In this document: in pieces, positions 15,059-22,142 of the stretch
Numbering within the stretch: the stretch's first letter is position 1
Layout of the letters: the number at the start of each line of letters is the position of its first letter
Assembly: GCA_036504075.1 (NCBI GenBank)
Contig: DASXVX010000016.1
Span: forward strand, 1 to 64,000
Reading direction: 5' to 3'
Source of the DNA: DASXVX01 sp036504075
GTDB lineage: Bacteria; Bacillota; Sulfobacillia; Symbiobacteriales; Symbiobacteriaceae
DNA: 64,000 bases
The notes under the pieces: generated by a model
Databases searched by the model: none
Seen by the model: only the letters and a program-made list of their open reading frames with translations
What the model was told of the DNA's origin: nothing
Translations under genes and position numbers: made by a program

Positions 15059-16465
15059 TCAGATGCGCTTGTCGAGGCGGCCGGCTGCCTCCGGCGGGAC
15101 GGTGGGGCCGACGGATTCACCGGGCAGCGGCTGCCGGCTGCCGAGCCGGGCTTCGGGGAAGCCCACGGCGGCCAATCGCTGTTGCAGGGCCGGCAACTGG
15201 TCTTCTACGGCCAGCCGGGTGTCCGGCGCCGGGGTGGTGAAGACGGCGGTGAGGCTCCGGTCACGGGCGTCCAGTGTCACCTGGACGGACCCCAGGGATG
15301 GCGTCTCCCACCAGAGCCGCACCTGGTGAGCCGGGCCGGCAGTTGGGTCCCGCCGCTCCCGTTCCGGCTCCTCCTGCACGACCAGCTGCGCCCAGGCCTG
15401 TTTGCCCCCGGGCAACGGGATGGGCAGCCAGACCACCTGGGGCAGGACCGTCTGTGAAGCCTGGCTCTGCGGCACGGCTCCGGCCACGGGGGCTTCCAGG
15501 CGGGCGGTGCGGGCCGGGGCGGCCTGCATGTCGGGCTGAAGGGACGGACCGGCGGCCTGCTGAACCTCCCGGGCTTGCGGCCCGGCGGATTGCAGCCCGG
15601 CCGTGTGCAGGGCGGGGGCGGGCTGTACGGCTCTGCCGGGGGCCTGCTGTGCGGCTCCGCCGGGGGCCTGCTGTACGGCTTCGCCAGGGGCCTGCTGTAC
15701 GGCTCCGCCGGGGGCCGTCCGGGCGGGTCCGGCGTCGGGTTGCGGCGCCGGTCCGGCGGCGGCCTGCTTTTCCGGACCGCCGGGGTCCGCGGGCGGCGTG
15801 CCGGCCCGGGGTTTGACCTGGTCCGCACTCACGGCCGCGGGGCCGTCCGGCGGCGTGGGCCCCGCTTGACCAGCCGGTCCGGCGGCCACCGGGCTTTGCG
15901 GTCGGGCCGCCTGCGATGGTCCCGCCTGCCCGGCTGCCGGCGCCTGCTCGCCCCCGGCCACTCCGGCAGACTGGGCCGGTCCGGCCTCAACCCCGCCAGA
16001 CTGCTGGGCGCCCGCCTGAGACAACGAAGCTGGCGTCCGCTCGCCCGGCACGGTGCCGGGCGAGCCGGCGGGCTGGCCCGAGTTACCCGCCGGCACCGGC
16101 CCCGGCAGCGTCCCGCGGGTGACGGCCGCCCGGCCCTGCGCCGGCCCCTGGCCTTCCGGGCGGTTCCCCTGCGGCACCGTGCCCAAAAGCTTGAGCACAA
16201 CCGGCCTGGGACCGCCGCCCTGCGCCGGCGCCGCGCCCCGGGGCTGGACCTGCAACTGCAGCCGCTGGCCCTCCTTTACAGGGGCTTGCAGCGACACTTC
16301 CAGTCTGATCCCACGTCCCAGCGCCAACATTGCGTGGTCCTCGAACACCGAGATGACGTCGGCCTCCAGCACTCGGCCAGGCACCAATAGTTCGGCGAGC
16401 AAGTCCTGCGCGCCGGTGGGAGCCATCAACCGTATCAGTGTTGGCCCGATTCCGGATGACTCCAC
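15059..16465 (-). CDS. FliK-like (YlqG-type) protein with long Pro/Ala/Gly/Gln-rich middle
   Basis: This 468-residue protein has three parts. An N-terminal beta domain (about 10-75) reads LLVPGRVLEADVISVFEDHAM. A disordered region of about 260 residues is rich in Pro, Gly, Gln and Ala, including four near-repeats of APGGAVQQ. The C-terminal domain (about 380-450) resembles the FliK/Flg_hook fold (LWWETPSLGSVQVTLDARD, then DQLPALQQRLAAVGF). The start GTG at 16465 has AGAAGGGG five bases upstream; a GTG at 16492 is an alternative. The gene resembles ylqG upstream of ylqH in Bacillus. Whether it measures hook length is not shown. Confidence 0.78.
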   Translation of the reverse strand: MESSGIGPTLIRLMAPTGAQDLLAELLVPGRVLEADVISVFEDHAMLALGRGIRLEVSLQAPVKEGQRLQLQVQPRGAAPAQGGGPRPVVLKLLGTVPQGNRPEGQGPAQGRAAVTRGTLPGPVPAGNSGQPAGSPGTVPGERTPASLSQAGAQQSGGVEAGPAQSAGVAGGEQAPAAGQAGPSQAARPQSPVAAGPAGQAGPTPPDGPAAVSADQVKPRAGTPPADPGGPEKQAAAGPAPQPDAGPARTAPGGAVQQAPGEAVQQAPGGAAQQAPGRAVQPAPALHTAGLQSAGPQAREVQQAAGPSLQPDMQAAPARTARLEAPVAGAVPQSQASQTVLPQVVWLPIPLPGGKQAWAQLVVQEEPERERRDPTAGPAHQVRLWWETPSLGSVQVTLDARDRSLTAVFTTPAPDTRLAVEDQLPALQQRLAAVGFPEARLGSRQPLPGESVGPTVPPEAAGRLDKRI

Positions 16466-16668
16466 GTCCACCCCTTCTTTCCAGGAACGCACGGTACTTG
16501 TATGACAGCAAGTATCCCCGAAAAATTCTCCAGCCTACGCCGGAAACCCTGCACTTCCGGGAATGGGCCGGTGTTCCGCAGAGAAGGTGCGGTTGGGGAA
16601 GGATTCTGTCCGGCGGTCGCACAATACTTACTGTGCGGTGAGTGTCGGGGAAGGGGCCGTGAAGAGTC

Positions 16669-16848
16669 TTGGCATTTGAAGGCGCGGTGTGCGGCAACAT
16701 TGCCATCCGGGAATTGGAATGCGCCCCCGGGGACATCGCCGTCCTGGCGAAATGGCTCTCGGACCCAGAGGGCGAAAACGTCGACTGCCAGCTCATGGCG
16801 GCCACTCCCGATAGCCTGGCCAGGGCGGCCAGGGAGGTGCCCCTGTGA
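16669..16848 (+). CDS. Small hypothetical protein coupled to the GGCT-like gene
   Basis: This open frame of 59 codons (LAFEGAVCGNIAIRELECAP, ending DSLARAAREVPL) ends in a GTGA overlap with the next gene, which supports real translation and coupling. No open reading frame covers this stretch better on either strand. The start is uncertain: TTG at 16669 follows AAGGGG at about 12 bases, and an internal GTG at 16687 is possible. A segment DIAVLAKWLSDPEGENVD vaguely recalls acetyltransferase N-termini, but it is too short to assign. Confidence 0.5.
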   Translation: MAFEGAVCGNIAIRELECAPGDIAVLAKWLSDPEGENVDCQLMAATPDSLARAAREVPL

Positions 16849-17192
16849 ACTTATTTGCATATGGGACCCTCATGGACAAGCGGATTATGACCCGGGTCTG
16901 CGGACGCACGCTGCCCGGTGCCGTACCCGCCACCCTCTTTGGCTATCGCAAGTGGGAAACCACCCTCGGCTACCCCATTGTGCTGCCGGCAGCCGGGTTC
17001 TCCTGCCCTGGTGCCGTCTACTACAGTCTCACCGCCGGCGACTGGAAACGGTTGGATGAGTACGAAGACGTCAGCGGCAGCCCGCCGGCCTACTTTCGAA
17101 AGCTAGTGACCGTCAACGGCGCCAACGGCAGCATCAGCGCCTACGTGTACATCGGTAACCTGAACCATTTCCGGACCCGCCTGAAACTGTAA
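16845..17192 (+). CDS. Gamma-glutamylcyclotransferase-like (GGCT/AIG2) protein
   Basis: This 115-residue protein begins NLFAYGTLMD, the hallmark substrate-binding loop of GGCT-fold enzymes, and carries the expected acidic catalytic residue in KRLDEYEDV. Family members release pyroglutamate from gamma-glutamyl compounds or cleave related isopeptides. The start is GTG at 16845 with GGGAGGTG about five bases upstream, overlapping the preceding small ORF by four bases. The stop lies inside the terminator stem. The physiological substrate is unknown. Confidence 0.88.
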   Translation: MNLFAYGTLMDKRIMTRVCGRTLPGAVPATLFGYRKWETTLGYPIVLPAAGFSCPGAVYYSLTAGDWKRLDEYEDVSGSPPAYFRKLVTVNGANGSISAYVYIGNLNHFRTRLKL

Positions 17193-17219
17193 CGCCCTGC
17201 ACACTGTGCAGGGCGTTAC
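17189..17219. terminator. Strong bidirectional terminator
   Basis: A 13-bp perfect stem (17189-17201 with 17207-17219) and a five-base loop CACTG are followed by TTTTCT on the plus strand. It lies between the convergent GGCT-like gene and the first TPR gene, and it contains the stop codon of the former. Confidence 0.9.
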
Positions 17220-17224
17220 TTTTC

Positions 17225-18211
17225 TCATGTATTCTCACGGTGAAACATCCGGCCAACCGCCTGTTCCGACACGTAGTGAAAGAGATCCACCCGAGCTTTG
17301 TCAAACTCCCCTTCCAGTTCTCGCAAAAGGTGTTCTCCCCGTTCCCGCAGTAGCCGAAAGAGAATCTCGGACGCCTCGAACTCCAAGTCGTACAGCTTGC
17401 CGTCAATCGCCGACACCCGGGCCGCCATGCAAAAGTTGAGGGCTTCCAGAGGCTTGTCCTGGGCCAGCGCGTTCTGGCTTAACAGCAGATGCGCCCGGCT
17501 CTGCTGTAGGAGACGTTCATCGGCGGCCTCAAGCGCCTGAAACGCCATCTCCGCCGACGCCGCATGCTGCTTGGCGGCCAGGTGAACCACCGCGAGGTCC
17601 AGAAGGTGGTTGCTCAGAAACTCCCGGTCTCCGGGGTGTGCCGCCGCGTACCGACGGCACTCCGCCAGCAAGGGGGCCGTCTTCGTCAGTTCACCCACGT
17701 CGACATGGATGCGGATCAGTGCCCGGACGCATTCCAAAGCGCCCCGTTCGTCGCCGTAGTGCTCGAACCAGCGACGTCCCTGCCGGAACCGGGTGACCGC
17801 CCCGTCCGGGCGACCGGCCCGCCACAGCGTCTCGCCCATCCGCTGCAGGGCAATGCCCTCCAGACACCTGGCCCCTGTGTACTGGGGCAAGCCGTCCAGG
17901 TAGCGCTGAAAGTACGTCAGCGCCTCGTCGTATCGCCTGATTCGGCTCAAGGCGGTACCCAGGTCGATGAATGCCCCACCTAAAAGGTCCGGCGTCTTCG
18001 CCTCGGTGGCGTGCGCGACGGCTTCAAAACCGGCTTCCGCTGCGGCAAAGTAATCGGTCAGTTCCAGCGTACTCCGGCATATGGCCGCCAAAATGCGGGC
18101 CGTCGACTCCGGGCCGTGCTCGCCGTCTGCCAGCAAGGCTCTTGCTTCCTTCAGGCATTCCTTGTATTCGCCACGCTCCAATAGACGACCCAATTGGCTC
18201 ACCGGCAACAT
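17225..18211 (-). CDS. TPR-repeat protein, paralogue 1 (Rap-like architecture, no HTH)
   Basis: This 328-residue all-helical protein is built of tetratricopeptide-like repeats (GGAFIDLGTALSRIRRYDEA, GIALQRMGETLWRAGRPDGA, SRAHLLLSQNALAQDKPLEA). A shared C-terminal block reads ALNFCMAARVSAIDGKLYDLEFEA. It has no signal peptide, membrane helix or DNA-binding domain, so it should be a cytoplasmic protein- or peptide-binding scaffold. The ATG at 18211 has GAGGAGG six bases upstream. It is the last of four tandem paralogues on this strand and follows paralogue 2 by 40 bases. No peptide ORF was found beside it. Confidence 0.8.
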   Translation of the reverse strand: MLPVSQLGRLLERGEYKECLKEARALLADGEHGPESTARILAAICRSTLELTDYFAAAEAGFEAVAHATEAKTPDLLGGAFIDLGTALSRIRRYDEALTYFQRYLDGLPQYTGARCLEGIALQRMGETLWRAGRPDGAVTRFRQGRRWFEHYGDERGALECVRALIRIHVDVGELTKTAPLLAECRRYAAAHPGDREFLSNHLLDLAVVHLAAKQHAASAEMAFQALEAADERLLQQSRAHLLLSQNALAQDKPLEALNFCMAARVSAIDGKLYDLEFEASEILFRLLRERGEHLLRELEGEFDKARVDLFHYVSEQAVGRMFHRENT

Positions 18212-18251
18212 CTGCCGCCTCCTCGTTGACCAGCCGACGGCGGGTCACAGA

Positions 18252-19214
18252 TTAGAGAGGCCGGAACAGGTGCTCAGGAACGTACTTGAACAGATTCATT
18301 CCCCGCCGGGCGTAGTGGCCGGCAAGGCCCTTCATCACGGATGTGCCGTGGGCCTGATTCAGATTGATCATCGCATCCACGGCCTCATAGGCCAGATCGT
18401 AACGCCCGCCGTGCAGCGCAGAAACGCGTGCTTCACAAGCAAAGCGCATGGCCTGGGCTGGGTCGCCTGCAATCAAGGCGAGGCGATGGTGCAACATGTA
18501 GCCCTCGAACTCCAGGGCCAGATCGCCTGCCGCAGCGTTCACAGCCTGCCAGGCGGCTTTTTGCGCCCGCTGCTGTCGTTGACCCGCAATGGCCCAGTCT
18601 GACCGGTCGTGCCAGTACCAGAAGCGCGTGATCTGGTCTTCCGGATGACGCTTGAGAAACGCCCGGCTTTCAGCGAACAGCTTCGCCGCTTCATCCAGGC
18701 GCCCGGCCCGAATGGTGGCGGAGCGCAGAAGCCGCCGACTGGATTCGGCACACCGGTCGTCTCCTGCCTGGACCGCCAGCGTCATGGCGGCTTCCAGATG
18801 GCGAACCGCTTCCGGATAATCCTCCCGGCGCAGGCAGTTCTGCCCCAGCGCCTGGTAGACCTCCGGAGCGTATTGCCGGGAGTCCTTCATGAAATCTACG
18901 AGGTCCAGATACCGGTGCAACATCCGGCTCTCCTCCGCGTAGCGGCGCAACCGGCCATACCCAAGCGCAAGGTAGATCAGCACCAGGCCTTCCAGGTCCC
19001 GATCCCCTGAAGCCCGAGCCAGAGACAGCGCCTGCTCGCCCGACCGCACTGCTCCCAGGGCATCGTTCAGTTCCAGACAGCAGCAGGTGATCGCGTGGTG
19101 ACACAGCGCCGCGTCTCTAGTAGTCTGCACACCGGTTCGAAGCGTTTCTTCTGCCAAATTGCGGCATTCTGCAAATCGACGCTCATCGATTAGCTGCCGA
19201 AATGATGGCTGCAA
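18252..19214 (-). CDS. TPR-repeat protein, paralogue 2
   Basis: This 320-residue TPR protein is related to its three neighbours (LVLIYLALGYGRLRRYAEES, EVYQALGQNCLRREDYPEA), with the shared C-terminal block MRFACEARVSALHGGRYDLAYEA. The start was set at TTG 19214 because GGGAGGTGGTG lies about six bases upstream; two GTG codons (19226, 19223) lie within or against that site. A hairpin (19249-19282) stands directly before the ribosome site, so expression depends on read-through or on a start within that region. The function is probably ligand or partner binding; the ligand is unknown. Confidence 0.78.
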   Translation of the reverse strand: MQPSFRQLIDERRFAECRNLAEETLRTGVQTTRDAALCHHAITCCCLELNDALGAVRSGEQALSLARASGDRDLEGLVLIYLALGYGRLRRYAEESRMLHRYLDLVDFMKDSRQYAPEVYQALGQNCLRREDYPEAVRHLEAAMTLAVQAGDDRCAESSRRLLRSATIRAGRLDEAAKLFAESRAFLKRHPEDQITRFWYWHDRSDWAIAGQRQQRAQKAAWQAVNAAAGDLALEFEGYMLHHRLALIAGDPAQAMRFACEARVSALHGGRYDLAYEAVDAMINLNQAHGTSVMKGLAGHYARRGMNLFKYVPEHLFRPL

Positions 19215-19248
19215 GGGGATCACCACCTCCCGCCGTCAGGGAATGACA

Positions 19249-19282
19249 AACGCCCGACCAGCGCACTGCTGGTTCGGGCGTT
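19249..19282 (-). terminator. Hairpin terminator/attenuator between TPR genes 3 and 2
   Basis: AACGCCCGACCAGC (19249-19262) pairs with GCTGGTTCGGGCGTT (19268-19282) with one bulged base. On the minus strand, TTTGTCATT follows. Only about 20 bases separate it from the ribosome site of the TPR gene starting at 19214, so it can act as an attenuator. Just beyond it, on the upstream side, the plus strand carries closely spaced GATAAC-type words (about 19347-19372). Confidence 0.65.
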
Positions 19283-19386
19283 GACTGCAAATTTCAGTGC
19301 TATTAACTTCAGCATACTCATAATCTGCTACCCAGTCTATAGACATAACCGATAACAGTTGATAACATTTATCCTAAACTTTACAG

Positions 19387-20370
19387 CTAATTCAATCTAC
19401 CCAGAATGGAGGGGGAAAGGTACTGCCCCAGATCAACACCAAGGGCCTGGTATTCGGCGTCAAGCTGTTGCAGGACCTCCGTACCTTCCCGGCGGATGAC
19501 GTCGGCCATGGCTTGGGCAGCCAGGAATTCCAGTTCGTAGTGGCGCCCCTGCAGAGCCTCTACACGGGCGGCGAGCGCATAGCCCAGCGCCTGCTTCATG
19601 TCGCCGAGGGTCAGATTGCAGCGATGCAGCACCATGTGGGAATGGAACACGAGTTGATGATCGCCTTTGCGAACTTCCATGGCCTTCATGGCCGAAACCA
19701 TGGCCCTGCCAACCCGGTTCTGGTGCAGGTAAAAGCTCGCCTGGTCCAGGAGATAGGTGCCCCGGTAGAAGGTATCGTCGGAGTTGCTCCGGGCGATGGC
19801 CTTCTGCTCCTTGAGCAGGTCGGCCACCGGCTGCAACTGGAAGTCGGGGTCCCGCTCCGCTGCCTGAAGATAGGTATTGATCAGGTCGTGCGTGCAGGTG
19901 AACGTGCTGTGGTCCACGCCCCGCCGGGAAAACCAGCGGCGGGCCCGTTCAAAAGCGTCAATCGCCAGCTTGGTCTCCAGCTTGCGCTGGTGGGCGGTGC
20001 CGATGGACTTCCAAACTGCACCCTCAAAACGGTGGGCGGTGGCGTAACGGTTGAGGTGTTCAAAGTAGCTGTAGAAGTGCTGGAGAGCCTCGTCGTACTG
20101 GCGGGCGCCCACGTATGCGGTGCCGACATTCAGGAGCGCACGCCCCAGGATGTCCCACTCGCCGATGTCACGGGCCAGCTTCACGGCTAGCAGTCCGGAT
20201 GGAATGGCACCGTAGGAGTCCTGCAGACCGAGCCGGCAACGGCAGATCACCATGTTCAGCTGCGACATCTCCGAGAGAGACATGCCACCGCGCATGAGCT
20301 GCTGTTCAGCCAGGCGCAGACACTTCTGGAACTCGCCCTCTTCCATCAATTTGATCAGGTATTCTACCAT
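19387..20370 (-). CDS. TPR-repeat protein, paralogue 3
   Basis: This 327-residue TPR protein opens MVEYLIKLMEEGEFQKCLRL, nearly the same as paralogue 4 (MIEYLEKLLEDLEHEKALAF). It contains RALLNVGTAYVGARQYDEAL and the family C-terminal block YALAARVEALQGRHYELEFLA. The ATG at 20370 was chosen over an upstream ATG at 20478 because the N-terminus then aligns with paralogue 4 and AGGGG precedes it. It has a candidate promoter at 20439-20466, separate from the peptide cassette, whose terminator lies upstream. It is probably a cytoplasmic peptide- or protein-binding scaffold. Confidence 0.8.
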   Translation of the reverse strand: MVEYLIKLMEEGEFQKCLRLAEQQLMRGGMSLSEMSQLNMVICRCRLGLQDSYGAIPSGLLAVKLARDIGEWDILGRALLNVGTAYVGARQYDEALQHFYSYFEHLNRYATAHRFEGAVWKSIGTAHQRKLETKLAIDAFERARRWFSRRGVDHSTFTCTHDLINTYLQAAERDPDFQLQPVADLLKEQKAIARSNSDDTFYRGTYLLDQASFYLHQNRVGRAMVSAMKAMEVRKGDHQLVFHSHMVLHRCNLTLGDMKQALGYALAARVEALQGRHYELEFLAAQAMADVIRREGTEVLQQLDAEYQALGVDLGQYLSPSILGRLN

Positions 20371-20438
20371 GTGAATCGCCCCTAACCCGAACCGTTTGTG
20401 TCTGAAAGGGTTTCCTGCACAGTAAATATCTTGATGTA

Positions 20439-20466
20439 ATGGTAGCACGGTTGGAAGTATATGAAA
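20439..20466 (-). promoter_or_regulatory. Candidate promoter of TPR gene 3
   Basis: On the minus strand, TTTCAT (20466-20461) and TACCAT (20444-20439) are 16 bases apart, with TG one base before the -10. It lies about 70 bases upstream of the ATG at 20370. It is a weak match, supported by its resemblance to the promoter of TPR gene 4. Confidence 0.35.
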
Positions 20467-20586
20467 AGTACCTTTCACGCCTTAACCATTAAAGACCAGG
20501 ATTTTCTTTTTCCTACCAGCGTAGTGTTGGTTCCACTGCTTAATACGTACGGTCTTTGGTTTAGGTTCGAAGCAGGCATAAAAAAA

Positions 20587-20614
20587 GCACTCGGCCGGGT
20601 CGTACCGGGAGTGT
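20587..20614 (-). terminator. Terminator of the TPR-4/peptide cassette
   Basis: The hairpin has arms CACTC and GAGTG (20588-20592 and 20609-20613) and an inner CCGG pair. It is followed by seven T residues on the minus strand. It lies about 140 bases after the peptide stop and isolates the cassette from TPR gene 3. Confidence 0.75.
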
Positions 20615-20757
20615 TACTTTCCCTCTATTTTCCTTTGTTTCCTGTATCTTGGATGCAACAGTTTGGCTGAAGAGGGAGGGCTGTAAGCCCCGTTCCCTCA
20701 ACGTTGAAGCATAAGTCCTCTTCATTCAAGTTGATACTTCTTGATGGAATCGGGACT

Positions 20758-20889
20758 CTAGCAGGGGGGCAGCGGGGGGAAGCTGACCTCACAAGCACCG
20801 ATTAGCTGGGAACCGGCGCCCAGGGCGGCCACCACGAGCATCACCAAAGCCAGGAGCATCACGAACTTACGAACGGAAATCTTACGCAT
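20758..20889 (-). CDS. Short exported-peptide precursor (Phr-like), next to a TPR protein
   Basis: This 43-residue ORF has a near-ideal ribosome site (GAGAGGAGGTGA, about five bases before the ATG). The N-terminus is basic (MRKISVRK), followed by a hydrophobic core of about 18 residues (FVMLLALVMLVVAALGAG). After a short spacer, the last 11 residues are CEVSFPPLPPC. That is the layout of a secreted signalling-peptide precursor such as Phr. IGAC could alternatively be a lipobox, making a mini-lipoprotein or a lipoprotein-derived pheromone. It begins 60 bases after the TPR gene at 20950 and shares its promoter and terminator. Signalling function is inference from layout. Confidence 0.72.
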   Translation of the reverse strand: MRKISVRKFVMLLALVMLVVAALGAGSQLIGACEVSFPPLPPC

Positions 20890-20949
20890 TCATTCACCTC
20901 CTCTCCCATTCCATATCAGATGTCAAATCAGTCGGCACCCCGGATAGGC

Positions 20950-21873
20950 CTATGCGGTACCCAAATAATACCTATCCACCCCTGCAAGGTCTTCCGGGTT
21001 CGACTTGATAACCTCATAAAATAGTTCTGAAGCTTCTGACTCCAGGTCGTACCGGCTGCCCTTGCTGGCATAGACCCGGGCCGACATTGCATGCCCCAGA
21101 GCCTGTATGGTTGCCCCCTTCTGCCGGGCAATCTTCGCCAGGAGCAGGTGAAAATGGCACAGATGCGGATATTCACGACCAGCCTCGCTCAACCCCCGAA
21201 GCGCAACCGAGAAAGCACGGTCCAGGCGGTTTGTCAGAACCGCATACTCTGCCCTTAGCTTCAGATGGGCGAGCCGGCTCTCTCGAATGTAGTATTCATC
21301 CGCATGGTGGCGCAAATAATGACTGCACTTGGCCAGGAGTTCCGGCACTTGCTCCGCGTCACCGATCCGAACACACTGCTCAATCAGAGCTTGCCGGACA
21401 CCGTGGGCAAACCGCTCGTTTTTGGCAGCCTCAGCGAGCTTCAGTGCTTCGGCCAAAGATTTGGCAGCTTGACGCCCCTCGCCGATGAGCGAGTATGCAT
21501 GGCCCAGATTATACCAGCCCCATACCTGATACCGCCTGGCAGCACGGTACTTATGAAAGCTGGCGTGGTAATTCAAGAAGGCGTCGATTGCTGTCTGGTA
21601 CTGCCTCAGAGTTGTGTAGGCCCCCCCTAGAAACAAGCAGGCTACGCCATAGTAGTCCCACGCTTCCAGCTCCGAAGCCATCTGAATGGCGACACGTCCC
21701 GGACCGATCGCCCGCTCGAACTGGTTTAACATGCACCGCGCCCTCAAAAGGGCGACCTGGGCGGCCAATACCTCAACCGGACTGCTCTTGGCGTTTCGTA
21801 GCAGTTGCTCTGCGAATGCAAGTGCTTTTTCGTGTTCCAGATCCTCCAACAACTTCTCCAGGTATTCGATCAT
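20950..21873 (-). CDS. TPR-repeat protein, paralogue 4; candidate peptide receptor
   Basis: This 307-residue TPR protein (VACLFLGGAYTTLRQYQTAI, WGWYNLGHAYSLIGEGRQA, YAVLTNRLDRAFSVAL) has the shared block LGHAMSARVYASKGSRYDLESEA. No helix-turn-helix is present, so it resembles Rap-type regulators, which act by protein binding, more than PlcR or Rgg. The ATG at 21873 was chosen because GGGGGTG lies upstream and the N-terminus aligns with paralogue 3; a TTG at 21888 is less likely. It has a well-formed promoter at 21939-21967. It is directly followed by the 43-residue peptide gene, making a receptor-peptide pair plausible. Confidence 0.8.
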   Translation of the reverse strand: MIEYLEKLLEDLEHEKALAFAEQLLRNAKSSPVEVLAAQVALLRARCMLNQFERAIGPGRVAIQMASELEAWDYYGVACLFLGGAYTTLRQYQTAIDAFLNYHASFHKYRAARRYQVWGWYNLGHAYSLIGEGRQAAKSLAEALKLAEAAKNERFAHGVRQALIEQCVRIGDAEQVPELLAKCSHYLRHHADEYYIRESRLAHLKLRAEYAVLTNRLDRAFSVALRGLSEAGREYPHLCHFHLLLAKIARQKGATIQALGHAMSARVYASKGSRYDLESEASELFYEVIKSNPEDLAGVDRYYLGTA

Positions 21874-21938
21874 CTCTGGCACCCCCAACTCCGGGCTGTC
21901 GTTATTCGTTGGCAGATCTTGTATCTATTTACAACCAT

Positions 21939-21967
21939 ATACTAGCACACGCTTCCCGGGTTGACAA
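21939..21967 (-). promoter_or_regulatory. Sigma-A-type promoter of the TPR-4/peptide cassette
   Basis: On the minus strand, TTGTCA (21967-21962), a 17-base spacer and TAGTAT (21944-21939) form a good housekeeping promoter with an extended -10 (TGC before it). Predicted transcription starts about 60 bases before the ATG at 21873. Confidence 0.7.
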
Positions 21968-22120
21968 GTCTATTCTTGTACTTTTTATCTATCAACCTTT
22001 TAGCACTTTTGTGTCTTGTACCCGTAAGCCATCAGGCTCTCATCGAGTGATTCTTGTTATCTTTTACGTATAGACCTTCGACTTTGTTCGACAACATAAC
22101 TCAACAACCGCATTGAAAAA

Positions 22121-22142
22121 GGATAGCCCAAGAGGGCTATCC
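22121..22142 (-). terminator. Terminator of the P1-peptidase operon
   Basis: GGATAGCCC (22121-22129) pairs with GGGCTATCC (22134-22142). On the minus strand, TTTTT follows. The stop codon of the peptidase gene lies inside the hairpin. Confidence 0.88.

Noticed and set aside
19227..19386. Short minus-strand frames between TPR-3 and TPR-2 as further signalling peptides
   Set aside because: The candidates (16, 33 and 36 codons) lack a basic-hydrophobic layout with a good ribosome site, or run through the hairpin at 19249-19282.
20571..20739. Minus-strand frame of about 54 codons (beginning MKRTYASTLRERG) between the peptide gene and its terminator
   Set aside because: It runs through the terminator hairpin and T-run and has no ribosome site, so it is probably untranslated 3' RNA.
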